NCBI GenBank assembly: GCA_019426215.1
Contig: CM033400.1
Coordinates: forward strand, 17,034,568-17,098,567
DNA: 64,000 nucleotides
Direction: 5' to 3'
Source of the DNA: Buddleja alternifolia
Lineage: Eukaryota > Streptophyta > Magnoliopsida > Lamiales > Scrophulariaceae
Positions 36,327-49,399 of this stretch are shown here, one piece after another. Made by a program: the position numbers and the translations under genes. Numbering within the stretch: the stretch's first letter is position 1; each line of letters starts with the position of its first letter. Below the pieces are notes generated by a model. It searched no databases. It saw only the letters and a program-made list of their open reading frames with translations, and was not told where the DNA came from.

Positions 36327-37583
36327 CGAGACCCGAGAGTGTGTAATTTTGCAGAGAAAGATCAATTTTGGTTGTGATCTTGCTTCAGAAACCATGCTCC
36401 CAACTTAAGAGTCAATTTCCCCTAGGTTATTTTTATTTTTGAAGCATATTTGATAAAATCTTCAATTTTTGTTGTAAAATTTTGAAAAACCTTGGGCAAA
36501 GATTTTTGCTTTTCAATTTCTCCAAGTTAATTTTTATTTTTGAAGCATATTTCGCAATTTAGGGTTTTTGCAATAATTATTTTTTTAATATATGGTTTTA
36601 ATCATGCATTTGCAATCAATGGTTGCTCCCCGTCTTCTAGAGTTTGCATCGGTTACCTAGAATGAGCCTTCATCTTCATCGACACCCCCTGTAAGTGTTC
36701 ACATTTGTTAATATTTTTAACTATTTATATTTTATTTATATTTTCTGTTGTTTGATAAAATTATAGAAATGTGAACTTGATAGATTTGTACATAATACAG
36801 ATTTTAAGTCTAACGGCTTCATGTGATTTAGTATCAGATTTGTAGCAAATGTTTTGTGCAAATGTGATTTTAAGTCTAACGAATTCATGTGATTTTGATT
36901 CTAACGGCTTCATAATATGGATTTAGTATTAGATTTAGTATCAGATTTGTGCATAATATAGATTTGTGCAGAAAATGTTTTGGCTTCATATCCTCAAATC
37001 ATGTGATCCAGTATCAGATTTGTTAATAGTTATTAGAAGCTGAGATACTGGAGTATCTTAGATCATGTGATCCAGTATCTCAGATTTGTTAATAGTTATT
37101 AGAAACTGAGATACTGGATCCAGTATCTCAGATCATGTGATCATCCAGTTTTTAAAATATGCATTCAGATGAATTTTGTTTGTCACCTTGAGATTAAGAT
37201 GCATGTTTGTAACCGATCATAATATGCATAGACACGTATACAAATGAATGCATATTTTCAACACTATAAGAATGAGGATGACTAACATAAATAACAATAC
37301 GAGATATTGGATGCTATGGTTTAGGTTGTTGTTCAACGAGCTTGAGTTTAGATCATGTGTTTCAACAAGTAACAATATGTCTGCCTATGGTTTAGGATAA
37401 AATTGAGGATTCAATTATCAGTAATGGAATGAGGTATTTTATTTTGGCTCTCTTTTATGATTAATAAGAATGGTCGATCAATTTAATATAGCCTGAAATA
37501 CGATAGTTATGGTTTCAGAAACAATATTAGTGTGTGTGGGATTTGGCTTTAATAAGTTTTAGGCCAAATTTTAGCTTCGGTAG
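36327..37583. other. AT-rich region, probable 5' part of a decayed transposon gene
   Basis: A short plus-strand coding-like stretch near 36629-36690 (beginning MVAPRLLEF) carries a stop and is followed by intron-like sequence with a donor-like GTAAGTG. It may be the first exon of the DUF1985 remnant further right; this is inference. A palindromic minisatellite occupies 37006-37142. Confidence 0.35.
37006..37142. repeat. Palindromic minisatellite, left cluster
   Basis: Units built from GATCCAGTATCTCAGATTTG and its near-inverted partner GAGATACTGG repeat about twice. At 37106-37131 the two arms meet in a perfect 26-bp palindrome centred on GGATCC. The same unit recurs at 40072-40219. Confidence 0.85.
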
Positions 37584-39331
37584 TGTTGCGAATCATGGTT
37601 CATGCGCAGAGGAAATGTAAATACATATCCGGATTCACAATCAGATCGCTTTTGGGTTTTAATGATTTTCACAAAATTCTAAATTTATAAAAAAAAAATG
37701 AAATCTAATTTCATCTTTTCACTAACCATTTGATTTGATTCAGAAACTTAATCTTTCGGATAGGAGCAATTGATAAACTCCTGCCTCTAAATATCACGCC
37801 GGGATAAGCTTGAAGAAAAATCCACCACCTTTTGCATCTCTAAGGCCGACGGCTATACTAAGGAGGGTAGAGAGATTTTTCTCTTCTTCTTTCTTTGCTG
37901 CCAAGTTAATTGTGAGAGTTAGGGTTTTCTGAACCAGGTTGTTAGGTATATATAAGGAGTGATGGGCTTGGAATTAACTAATTTCTTGAGTCCATCCAAC
38001 TCCTCAAACACACCTATACACACGCCCACCTCATCCTTGTTAGGCTAAGTTGACTTTCAACTTAGTCTAATTATTAATTAGGCCTAACATATTTTAATCT
38101 AATTAAAATATGATACTAATTAATATCATCTAAATTAAATAATCCAATTATTTAACAATAGGATGAGTATAATAAATAAGTCTAATTATTTATTATATTA
38201 AATTTATTTCCATTAATCCAATTAATCAAATAAATTAATGTGTTCATAATAAACACATCTAATTATTTATTATTAATTTATTTCCGTTAATCCAATTAAT
38301 CAAATAAATTAATTTGCTCATCAAATAGCTAATCACCTATTTCTATATATTTGACAATGAAAGAATTTTTTTCGCTCAATTCCTTTGAATTGCGACTCTC
38401 TAGATTTGTTTCAATTGGTATTGGGAGGAAACCAAGGATGTGAGTGTCACCTAGCCAGTCTCGTGGACTCACATCGAAACCCAATTGAAATGAATAGATC
38501 AATACGAACCTTTAAGTCACAGACACCATATGAGTATAAGCCCTTCACTGTAACATCCCGATCAAGTGAGAGTCATGGATTATGTCAAACTCATAGGACT
38601 CGATGTTGTGCTTTATGAATCATATTAAGATGAAATTATTGAACTACCTTTATGTACTATACATAAGTTAGTTCTCCTGCTTTGGCCAAAGACTTATAAT
38701 TTCATTTACCTATGATCGCACAGGACGTTAACTCGTTACTACCCGAAACAGTGAATCCCCTATTGACAATCACCGAACAATTGCCACTTGTCCGTCTAAA
38801 ATGCACTTCGAGGTTGATCCCACCAAAGGGTGAATTGGATCTAACTACTCTAATAACTCATTCAGTGTCACAAGTCGTGAATCCTCGGGTTTAAGGCTCC
38901 CGCACACTATCGTGACCAGTAAGTCAATCATTGACAGTCAAAAAGTAATTACCCATGTGATTGAATTACGGTGAGCCGTGCTCGAATATGACCAAGCTCC
39001 CACCATCCAAAGTGACCGACTGACACTCCTTGTCAAAGCTTGTGTCATACAAGTTTGGTCTTAATGCCCAATTAAGATTGCTTCGACTTGCGATCTCAAG
39101 TTTAAGCAAACAAGGAACCGATACTTCTAGTGTTCTTCTCCTCTAACCATTAAAGAGTAGAAGCTCCCTCTTGATTACTCGAGACTTATTTGTTCAATAC
39201 TTATATTAATGCCATCAAGATTGATATAAACAAAACAATGCCTTTAATAATGAATAAGAGTTTGTACAACATAAATGTAAATGTCCTAATTAATCTAATT
39301 CCTCTATGGTATGGAGGACATAATCCTAACA
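37584..39331 (-). repeat. Solo copia LTR, 1748 bp
   Basis: The plus strand starts TGTTGCGAATC and ends ATAATCCTAACA; in reverse it begins TGTTAGGATTATGTCCTCC, the same family as the 3' LTR at 9.2 kb. No primer binding site, polypurine tract or coding remnant adjoins it. GGTAG occurs just outside the left end (37579-37583) and one base away from the right end (39333-39337), consistent with a 5-bp target duplication offset by one G. An AT-rich block with a duplicated TTTATTTCC(A/G)TTAATCC segment is at 38170-38310. Confidence 0.8.
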
Positions 39332-40071
39332 GGGTAGAACTGTGTCTAATTTTATGAGATTTATGTGATTCAAATTGCCTACGTTCAAAATGGTCTTATT
39401 TTTAATAAAAAATAATGTGGTTTAGTTATATTGCTGCTGTAAAATAATTGCGTAATGCTTATGGCCTGAAATAAAAGTGCATGAACATGTCAGACAGCTA
39501 CATATCTTTTTTAAGTTAGAAATCAGTATTTGTGCAAGCTTTATTACCCTAAAAGAGCAGATCATTTCAATCGTAACCTTACTCTAAGTACATTATGTGA
39601 ATAATACTTTGTTTGTGCATAAAACTGTAAAATGTATGAAAAATGTCATGTTTTCTGCTTTCATCTAAATTTTGTTCTCATTCAAAGAAGGACATTCATA
39701 CTGAATAGAGAAAGTACAGTTTATCCATAAACCCCGGATGAGCTTTAAACAAAGTATTTTCTAGAAAACTATTTCATCTATGTTGATATATAGCACCTTC
39801 TTACTTCTTCATAAATCATTCTTTCTTGCCCCTCTTTTGGGATATTTTTGCACTTTAGGAATGCGATCTTCGGACTTGGAAATGTGTCTATTTTTCCCAT
39901 TAAAATCCTACCTGGAGTAAAATTTGTTCCGTCTAAATTTGTGTTGCAATTGTTTTCATTTTTTAGGAGCCATCTTCAACTTTTAATATTGATCTTCCTT
40001 TTTTTACCAAATAAGACATGAATGTTTGTGAAGTTCTATATTTTCTTATTTAAGAATGTGCTCAACAAAAC

Positions 40072-40219
40072 CTAGTATCTCAGATTTGCAAATAGTTATC
40101 ATAAACTGAGATACTGGATCTAGTATCTTAGATCATGTGATCCAGTATCTCAAATTTGTTAATAGTTATTAGAAATTGAGATACTGGATCTAGTATCTCA
40201 GATTTGTTAATAGTTAATA
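40072..40219. repeat. Palindromic minisatellite, right cluster
   Basis: Same unit as the left cluster (CCAGTATCTCAGATTTG and GAGATACTGG arms), about two copies plus a partial. The cluster lies 0.74 kb right of the solo LTR; the left cluster ends 0.44 kb before it. Confidence 0.85.
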
Positions 40220-40353
40220 GTTCTCAATTTTTTTTGCTTATAGTTATTATGATAGATAGATTTGTTAATTTTCTTTAAAAATATTTTTGGAACCTTACAT
40301 GACATTAAAGCATCAGAACAAGTTTTGAATAACGTTGTATTATTTTTGTTTCA

Positions 40354-42254
40354 GGTCCCCAGTCTTTCTTTGACTCCCGAGGAACGTAATTTCAGGGGAA
40401 AAATTTCCACCTACTGCAAAATGGCTGAAGAATACAAATTTATTGAATAATGTTTGAGTCACCATCCAGATGGGATGGCTTGATTGAGGGATTCTCAGTT
40501 TGTCCCTTTATTTGACGCCACTCCTTACACGGACATGATTTAGCTCCTTTGTGGATGCTGCTAAGCTGCAAAGTGAAGTCTTCTAACAAATTAGAGATTT
40601 GGTTTGTTTTCAATGGCATTCCTATTAGATACTCTTTGATGGAGCATGTCGTTATGAGCGGCTTGAATTGTGATGAGTATCCTAAAGAACCTATCCCATT
40701 GCTAGATGATAATTTTTCTTCAAGATACTTAGCAAAGAAAATCACGTTAGCATGTATCAAGGAAGTGCTTGTAAAATTTGTGATCCCTCAAGAAGTTGTG
40801 CCTCCCACCAGTGATAGTAGTATAAGTAGTGTTAGGCAAACAACCCAAGAGACCGTTCAGGATGACAAGTTGAAGATTTCGTTGCTGTATTTATTGTCCC
40901 CAGTCTTATTTTTTCGGGGGAAATAATAATGCAAAAATAGATTCCAAACTTATCCCAATTGTAGAGAACCTAGAGTTTACTAAAACCTATCCCTAGAGTC
41001 GTCAGTATTATGTTTTTCTGATCGAACACTTGATAAGTTTGGACATGAAACAGAAAAAGCTATCCAAAAGCCCACAGCGAAAATGACCTGGATTCATTGT
41101 TCCTCTTATGGTACGAACTATTGTTCTCTAATGCTGTTTTACTATCTTGTAAATGGTGTTTTTTATTTTTGGAAGTACATAATTTGGCGATTGCTTTTGT
41201 TCATTTTGTTAGCTTATTCCTTTTGAGTGCATCTCCGTACTCTCACCTACTATTGGGCAATTGAGAGAGAATGTGAACACCATTTTGCCCCGAATTTGTA
41301 AGTGGTCGACCAAACCTAAACACAATAAACAATATCCCAGTTTTGAGGAGGTGCTTAAATTGTAGTAAACACAAAGGTTGGTATTAACTATTTTGCAACG
41401 TGAACACTGTGAATTGAGTATTAGTTCTTTGCACTTAATATGCATAATTGGTCTGGTCTTCTAATTTAGTATATTTTAAGCATAATTCAACTAACTCCGG
41501 AGGAACTTGCATCAAGACACATGGTGTTTGCTCCTTTTAATGCAACCAACTCCAGGAAAGACCCGACCACTGAAGACTGGACCACTATATTGGAGAAGGG
41601 AGGTCATATTATATTTGAAGATATATACCTCGCAGATGTGGCTGGTAAATGTTCTTTCCTTGGATTGAACAAAATAGAAGACATTAGTGATCCTCATTCG
41701 GAAAGCGAACCATGTGTCTCATCAGCCCTTCGACCCGACAACGTTTCAGCTTTTTCATCCATCCCACGAAATGAAAGTGCAATCGGTCATTCATCAGAAC
41801 CTAACAGTGAGGCTCTTAGAAAACTTGGTGATATAATGGAAAAATTTTCTGCTATGGATTCTATAATGGAAAAACGATTTCCATTCTTTGTTCTATAGTT
41901 CCAATGTCCAATCTTCTAGGCTATCAAGCATCATATCATGAGACAAAAGTATGTTGTGGATTCAAAAATAGATGCACTAAGTGGAAGATTATCCAGTGTA
42001 GAAACTAGGTTAGCTAATTTGGAGAGATTTAAAAGGGATGATGAACATGTTCTTGATGTGGCTGACGATGAAACATTTGATGCTTCCGCCGCCTCTGAAC
42101 GTATTGATGAGCTGGCTATTGTGGCTATTGTTATGGATGGTGAGGTTGCAAATGTTCTTATGGAGTTGAAACACGAGGACATCCTGCCTCTCGCTGTTGA
42201 TCACGAGTATCCAAAAAGGGAGCGAAAAAGGTCTAAGTTTGTTGTGTCCCCTGT
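40354..42254 (+). pseudogene. DUF1985-type transposon protein remnant
   Basis: A plus-strand exon series is decayed by stops. It starts after an acceptor-like TTTCAG with SLTPEERNFRGK and CKMAEEYKFIE, then a stop. At 40549-40926, EIWFVFNGIPIRYSLMEH and VVMSGLNCDEYP match the DUF1985 pattern found in plant Ulp1-protease-carrying transposons. Later pieces include FECISVLSPTIGQLRENV (41218-41275), an acidic/serine-rich segment (41521-41898), a coiled-coil-like stretch (41938-42080) and a basic KRERKRSKF run (42210-42240). The expected C-terminal Ulp1 cysteine protease is not present, because a copia LTR starts at 42255. It is probably a dead Mutator-like cargo gene. Confidence 0.65.
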
Positions 42255-42479
42255 TAGGATTATGCCCTCCATGTCATAGAGGAATTAGATTAATTAGGGC
42301 ATTTATCTTTATGTAGTACAAACTCTTTTTATTAATAAAAGCATTTGTTTTGTTCATATCAATTTTGATGGCATTAATATAAGTATTGAACAAATAAGTC
42401 TCGAGTAATCAAGATGGAGCTTTTACTCCTCATGGTTCGAGGAAAAGGACACTAGAAATATCATTTCCTTGTTTACTTA
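42255..42479 (+). repeat. Plus-strand copia LTR, first 225 bp
   Basis: It starts TGTTAGGATTATGCCCTCC and follows the family LTR for 225 bp through GTCTCGAGTAATCAAGA and CATTTCCTTGTTTACTTA. It is then cut by the opposite-strand LTR at 42480. Its remaining part was not found in the window. Confidence 0.8.
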
Positions 42480-45400
42480 TGTTGTGATTTGATCCAGCGG
42501 ATAAATTTTTTATTCAAATCACTCTAGAAATCGGATCCAGGATTTCATGATATAAATTCGAAACAAGAAAATTACTCTAGAGAATAATTGAATTACCTCT
42601 TGATGACAAAAATTGATTAATCAGCAGCAGCCCCAGACTCCTGCCTCTAGATTATCAAGCGGAAGAATATCTCCAAGATAGTTCCGATCTCCTCCACAAT
42701 AAGAAGGCGGCGGTGGCTAGTTAGGAGAGAGGGGAGGGAATTTTGTCTTTTTTTTTTGCTATAGGTTTCTTTCTCTCAAAGTTAGATTCAGAATTATGAC
42801 TGAGTTGGAATTCTTATCACTGACTAACAATTTATGAAGAGTTAAACAAAACCCCTAGCACACATAAGAGGGGCGGCCGCTAGGTCCTTCTAGGATTGGG
42901 CTTTCGGGCTTTGTTCCATCTTAGCCCATGTGTAATTAATTAAGTCCAAGTCCAAATCCAATTTGACTTTTAATTAACTACTTTAATCCAATTAAACTTA
43001 ATCCAATTAATTTAATTATACTTCTAAATTAATTCCAATTAATTTAACTTATGAATTAATGATTTAATTAATTTATTTAATCTAATTAAATATCTTTAAT
43101 CAAATCATGCCATCCATTTTGTTAGTCAATCACATCTAATGTGAATTTACCAAAATACCCTTAGCATAGAAAATAATTCATTTTCTTCACATAGCGCGAC
43201 TCTCTAGGATCGATTCAATTGGCTATGGGAGGATACCAAAGGATAAGGTTGTCACCTAGCCAACACCGTGGAACCAAATCTTAGCCCAATTGAATACGAG
43301 ATGAATACGTCATCCTGAACCTTGATTACGATTACCATATGCGTATAAACTTTTCACCGACGTGACCCGATCAAGTAAGAGTTATGGTACGTCAAACTCA
43401 TAGAACTTGATACTGTACTCAATAATTATAATAATGTGAAATTACCAAACTACCCTCAGTGACCATCACTAGTTAGTTTATATGCTCTTACCAAAGACTT
43501 ATAATTTCAATTACTTATGATCGTACAGGTCACATACCCATTTACTATCGAGATAATGAATCCTATATTAGCAGTTATCTTACGATGTCGAATGCACCAC
43601 ATGAATCGTACTTCGAGGTTGACCCCACAAATCAAGTGATACAGGTCTAACTACTCTGGTAACATTCCAATACTACAAGCACATTGTAAATAACTCCTCA
43701 GATCAAAAGTTCACACATACTATCGCAATCTTAATCCCAATCATAGACTGTCAAAGAGTAAATACCCATGTGATCGGATTAAGATGAGTCGAGTTCAAAT
43801 ATGTTAATTCCATTAACTATATTCATGACACTAACTCCCATTATATAATCAGTGTTCGACTAGCACTCCTTGTCACTGCAGGTGTCATATGAGTTGAATT
43901 TTAATGCCTGATTTGTTGTGTATTGAAACAGTGGATAAATTTTTTTCTCCGATTCACATATCCCGGATTCAATTCATGTTTTGAGAATTTCATATTCACA
44001 TAAATTAACATCAAGAATAATAAGTAATCTAATTACCTTTTTCGATAATTTTTCCAGAGCCTAGCTTATTGAGAAGCAACAGATCGTTCATTCCTCCAGA
44101 GAATCATGCGAAAGATGATCTTCGATCTTGAAGCTCCACCTCCTCTACCTTAGACCGGGTTAGGCGACTTAAGGTGTATGTGGAGGGAGAAGGATTAGGT
44201 AAAATATTTTTCACTCTTTAAAATGAAAAACTGACTTAAAGTTTTTTTTTTTTTTTAGTTAAACACATTGTATTTAAATAAAAGACTTCTCCTTGCCTTA
44301 GGCGAAGGGGGGGGGGGGAGACGTGCACTACCCTAGGGATAGGTGTACTGGGCTTTTTCCAATTCCAAGCCCAATGTTAAGTATTTAATTAATATTCCCA
44401 GTCCAATACAATTGGTAATTAATTAAATACTAATCTTCTTTTATTAATATTACTTTATTAATTCAAAATTAATAATACCATACTATTAATATTGATTGAA
44501 TAAAATAATTTAATTACAATAATTAAATATACGTATTATAATCAATGCACGACTCGTACTTAAATTATTTAATTATCAAAGGGATATGTATTGATTATAC
44601 TCATCACGAACCTTTATGTTATAATTACCATACGAGTATAAAATCTTCACTGACGCAACCCGATCAATAAGAGTCATGGAATGTCAAACTTGTACAGCTT
44701 GATACTGTACTGTAATCATACTGATGTGAAATTACCAAACTGGCCTTTATATCCAATATAAGTCAGTCATTAATGCTTTAGCCAAAGACTTTAATTTCAC
44801 AACATCTATGACGTACAGGTTGCTTCTCGTTTACTTTCGAGACTGTGAATTCCTTATTGGCAGTCCATTTCCCATTGTTGAACACACCAATTGAATCGTA
44901 CTTCGAGGTCGATTCCACCAATGGGCGATTGGGGCTAACCACTATAATAACTTATTCAATGGTACATGCACAATGTAAATGACTCTTCAGGTTTAAAGTT
45001 CACTCATACTATTATAATGGTAATCCTCATCATTGACTGTCACTGAGTAAAAACCCATGTGATAGGATTACAACGAGTCGTGTTCGAATATGTTAACTCC
45101 ATTAACCATATTCTTGACACCAGCTCCCACTATCCAATCACTGTAAGACTTAGCACTTTCTTAGTCAAAGCAAGTGTCATACGAGTCGAATCTAAATGCC
45201 CAATTTAGATTCTTTAACTCGCGAACTGTCTTTATAAGATCAAGCACTTAACTTCACCAGTGCTCTTACTTATCAAATAAGCAGTGGTGAGTATACCTTG
45301 ATCTTAAGGACTTATTTGTTCAATACATTCAATGCCACAATTAGATTTATAAGAACAAACTCAATGCCCCTTATTAATCAATAATAATATTCATACAATA

Positions 45401-45728
45401 TAAATAAAATGCCTTCTTAAATCTAATTCCTCAATAGCATAGAGGGCATAACACCTAACAAAATTAAAATTCCTTAACTCGCGAAATATCATTAAGAGAC
45501 TAAGTACTTGACTCTTCTACTTCCTCCTCTTATCCCTATAAGAGGTGCAAAGTCTATCTTCAAATCTCAGGGTCTATTTGTTCAACACACTTAAATGTCA
45601 TTTAGATTTACATGAACCAAATCAATACCTTTATTCTATAAATAGAAATATAATCGTTTGTACAAAATAACTTATCAATGCCCTACTAAATCTAATTCCT
45701 CATTGGCATTGTAGGCATACACCTAACA
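42480..45728 (-). repeat. 3' LTR of copia element 4, interrupted by a solo LTR
   Basis: The plus strand begins TGTTGTGATTTGATCC and ends GGCATACACCTAACA, next to the polypurine tract of the minus-strand element. Removing the nested LTR (43914-45460) leaves about 1.7 kb, matching the 1748-bp solo LTR. The two halves join in register (AATGCCTGATT, then AAATTAAAATTCC), as in the uninterrupted copy near 39.08 kb. Confidence 0.8.
43914..45460 (-). repeat. Solo LTR nested inside the element 4 LTR, 1547 bp
   Basis: The plus strand starts TGTTGTGTATTG and ends GCATAACACCTAACA, with the same family phrases (ACTTCGAGGTCGA, AGCCAAAGACTTT). No internal region remains. The adjoining 5-mers are TGATT on the left and AAATT on the right, both one or two changes from TAATT, so a decayed target duplication is plausible but not proven. 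Confidence 0.7.
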
Positions 45729-45740
45729 ATCTCCCACTTG
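45729..45740 (-). other. Polypurine tract of copia element 4
   Basis: On the minus strand CAAGTGGGAGAT directly precedes TGTTAGG, as at 9.19 kb. Confidence 0.85.
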
Positions 45741-45789
45741 CACTCAACGCTAATCTCTATGGTATTTGATGCCCATCTTCTCAAGATGG

Positions 45790-48700
45790 CTATCTAGCAC
45801 CGCCTGTGATAATGGCTTGGTGAGTGGGTCAACCACGTTATCCGTTGAGAGGCTATTTTCTACATGGCGATATCACCTCTTTCAATAATTTCTCGTATTA
45901 TATGATATTTCCTTACCACGTGTTTAGATTTGCTGTGAGACCTTGGTTCTTTAGCTTGCACAATTGCTCCATTGTTGTCACACCATAGTGGCAATGACAT
46001 TTCCATGCTAGGAACCACTTGAAGTTCAGTTATGAACTTTCTCATCCAAATAACTTTTTTGGCTGCCTCAGACGCAACCACATAATCCGCCTCAGTTGTG
46101 GAATCGACAGTTGTGCTTTGTTTGGAATTTTTCCAAGACCTTGCTCCACCATTGAGCGAGAATATGTACCCAGAAGTGGATTTAAGATTATCTGGATCAG
46201 AATGAAAATCTATATTAGTGTGACCATCCACCTTCAATTCTCCATTTCCATATATTAAAATCATGTCTTCAAGATACACTTCACTGCTGTCTAGTGTTGC
46301 TCCCTCGGGTTTGCTTGAAACCTACTAACTATGCTCACGGTGTATGCCAAATCCGGTCTCATGCATAACAACATCGCGTACATGAGACTCCTTACTGCTG
46401 ATGCATAGGGTGCATTCTTCATTTCCATTCTATCTTTGTCCGACGTAGGACTCATAGATTTGGAAAGATGAATACCATGTCTCATGGGCAAAAGTCCTCC
46501 CTTAGAATTATGCATCTCATATTTCTTGAGGTTTTTTCTAGGTAGAGCGATTGGGAAAGTCCTATAATTTTATTTGCTCTATCTCTATATAAGCGAATTT
46601 CCAAAATGTAGATAGCTTCTCCCAAGTCTTTCATGGAGAACGTGCATGAGAGCCATGTCTTGATTGATGTCAATAAGCCTATGTCATTCCCTATAAGTAG
46701 TATATCATCTACATATAGAACCAAGAACGTCAATTTGCTCCCACTGACCATTCTGTAGACACATGGTCCGTCTTCATTCTTGATGAAGCCATATTTCCTT
46801 GATTCTTCATCGAACTGGAGATTCCAGGTACGATAGGCTTGTTTTAGTCGATAAATGGATCTATTAAGTTTGCAAACTTTATGAGAATCTGCTTCCGATA
46901 TGAAACCCCTGGGTTGTTGCATATAAATGTCCTCCACAAGGTATCCATTTAGAAATGCGGTCTTCACATCCATTTGCTAGATTTCATAATCTAAGTTTGC
47001 AGCTATGACTAGCAGAATTCTAATAGATTTGATCATGCCCACTGGCAAAAAGGTTTCCTCATAGTCAATGCCTTCTTTTTTAATACGCCCCTTCGCTACT
47101 AGCCTGGCCTTATAAGTGTCTACCTTGCCATCCGGTCCAATCTTTCTCTTATAGATCCATTTGCATCCAATTGGCCTTACACCATTTGATAGATCATTAA
47201 GAGTCCAGACTTAGTTCGAATACATCGAATCTATCTTTGCTTTCATAGCATCAAGCCACTTCGAGGAATCTATATCCATCGCTGCTTCATCATAGTCAAA
47301 TGGATCATCTCCATGGCTCTCTTCTGCAATAGCATACCAATAATGTTGTGCATCGTGCAGATAGCCATATCTTTCAGGCGGCTAAGATACTCTGCTAGGT
47401 TGTCGCTACGACGATTGTGTCATTCTGGGTTCAGTTTGTGATCTTGAACTAATGTCTCCAAAGGGGTGTCATCTTGTTCTACCTGCACCACCTTCTCGAA
47501 TGAATTCTTCTTCAAGAAAGTAGGTCTGTAAGGCCACGATGATCCTATGATCATTTTGCAGATAAAAGAGGTATCCCGTCGAATCCATGGGAAAACCAAT
47601 AAATCGTCCTTTCAAGGATCTATCCTCTAGTTTCTCTACCTTGGTCTTCTTTACATATGCGGGGCAACCCCATATTCTTATGTACTTGAGACTAGACTTC
47701 CTTCCACACCAAATCTCGTATGGTGTAGTGAGAACAGATTTCGAGGGACATTTGTTTAGAATATGCGCAGTTGTAATCAAAGCATGTCCCCACAGAGAAA
47801 TGGGTAAGTCAGTGTAGTTAAGCATGGAACGTATCATATCTAACAGTGTACAATTCCGTCTTTCTGCTACCCCATTTAGTTGTGGAGTTGCTGAAGGAGT
47901 GAGTTGTAATACTATGCCTTGTTCTTTTAAGAACTCATCAAACTCGGCAGTCATGTATTCGCCACCGTGATCAGATCGAAGTGCCTTAATACTATGCTCA
48001 GTTTGTTTTTTAGTTAAAGCTTTGAATTCCTTGAACCATTCAAGCACTTCCAACTTATACTTCATCAGATAAACTAGACCATACTTAGTGGTCATTTCTG
48101 AAGGTTATGAAGTACTGAAAACCTCCAAGGGCTGCATCCTTGAGGGGCCCACATACGTCAGTGTGAATTAACTCTAAAACTTCATTTTCCCTTTCGAAAT
48201 GCCTTGTGAATACCTAGTCATCTTGCCTTTAAGACAAGATTCACAGGTAGGATATGGGTCAGACCTAAGTGGACTAATAAGTCCATGTTTTTCCAACTCA
48301 TGAATCTTAAATTCACCGGCACGTCGCAATCTAAGGTGCCATATGAGTTTTTGGTTTACGTCATTCATACTACGTTTTCTAGTCATAGTATTAACAATAC
48401 ATTGATATCGAACATCAAATAGTATAAACCATTAATTAAAGATGTAGAGACAACACACTTATTTCCAAAATAAATATCACAAGAATTATGTTTGAAAGAG
48501 AACAAATATCCTTTCTTGAGCAATATAGAAATAGAAATAATATTCTTGAGCCCATTGGGCAAAATAAAACAATCATCTAAAATAATTTGATGTCCAGAAA
48601 CTAATGTAACAGAAGTAATTCCAATGTGCGTCGCAGCCACTCTGTGACCGCATCCAACATTGATCATTACTTCTTTCTCATCCAACTTTCTACTTTCTTC

Positions 48701-49398
48701 CAGATCCTGGTTCAAAATACATATATGAGGACTATCTCCGGAATCTAGAATCCAAGAAGTAGAAAATATTATCATAGAGCAATTCGTTTAAAAAACATAA
48801 AGTTCTATATCTGATTTGCTTTTAGTTTTTGGCTTAGGACAGTCATGCTTCCATTCATCCAATTTCCTATGGTGGAGACAAGTCTGTTCTATTCTAGAGT
48901 GTTTCGCACTTGACTCATAGTCTGTAGAATCAATCCTTACTCTAAGTAGCCCAGTTGGAGGTGGTGTTACATCCCCGCATTCCTTTCTCAATTGGGCTTG
49001 CATATAAACGAGCCTGTCCTTGAGATCTATTAAGGATCCTCTTATGTAGGCTAGCTCAAAGTTAGTGACAAAAGCGAAGAAGGATTTAGGGAGAGATTGA
49101 AGAATGAAATCTACTTCTAGACAAAAATCCATGTAGCAGCCCAGAGACCGAAGTCTTCCTATCATGGATATCATGTTCATAACATGATTGGCAACTTCAT
49201 CACCTTCTAGTTTGGAAAAGCTCTTTCAATAGATAGTATTGAATGGACTTTCCATGTCCCTGAGCATTTCCTCCAGGTGTAGCATCATTGCCTTAAGATT
49301 TTTCATATCAAAATGTATACGTCTCAATTTGTTGCTGATGGAATGCAACATGTAGTCATTGACCTTGTGGACATCAGAGATCCATCTCATGTATGCTT
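45790..49398 (-). pseudogene. Copia element 4 gag-pol pseudogene
   Basis: Read from 49398 downward. The gag remnant (KVNDYMLHSISN, VANHVMNMISMI, LILQSLP-like FILQSLPKSF) has a stop near 49229. The protease at 48775-48383 has WILDSGDSPHI, where the usual DSGAS has become DSGDS. Pre-integrase follows (HLRLRRAGEFKIH), then the integrase core from about 48095 with LRSDHGGEY and GVAERRN (second D and E visible). The RT begins near 47170; QMDVKTAFLNG is reduced to MDVKTAFLNG after a stop at 46974, and the catalytic LYVDDILL is intact near 46700. RNase H (46290-45790) contains STTEADYVVASEA, KSKHVVRKYHIIREI and VVDPLTKPL. Several frameshifts and stops. Closely related to element 2. Confidence 0.88.
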
Positions 49399-49399
49399 T

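Noticed and set aside
38385..38894. Open frames in the 38.4-38.9 kb region
   Set aside because: They lie inside the solo copia LTR and repeat in other LTR copies without being conserved as protein.
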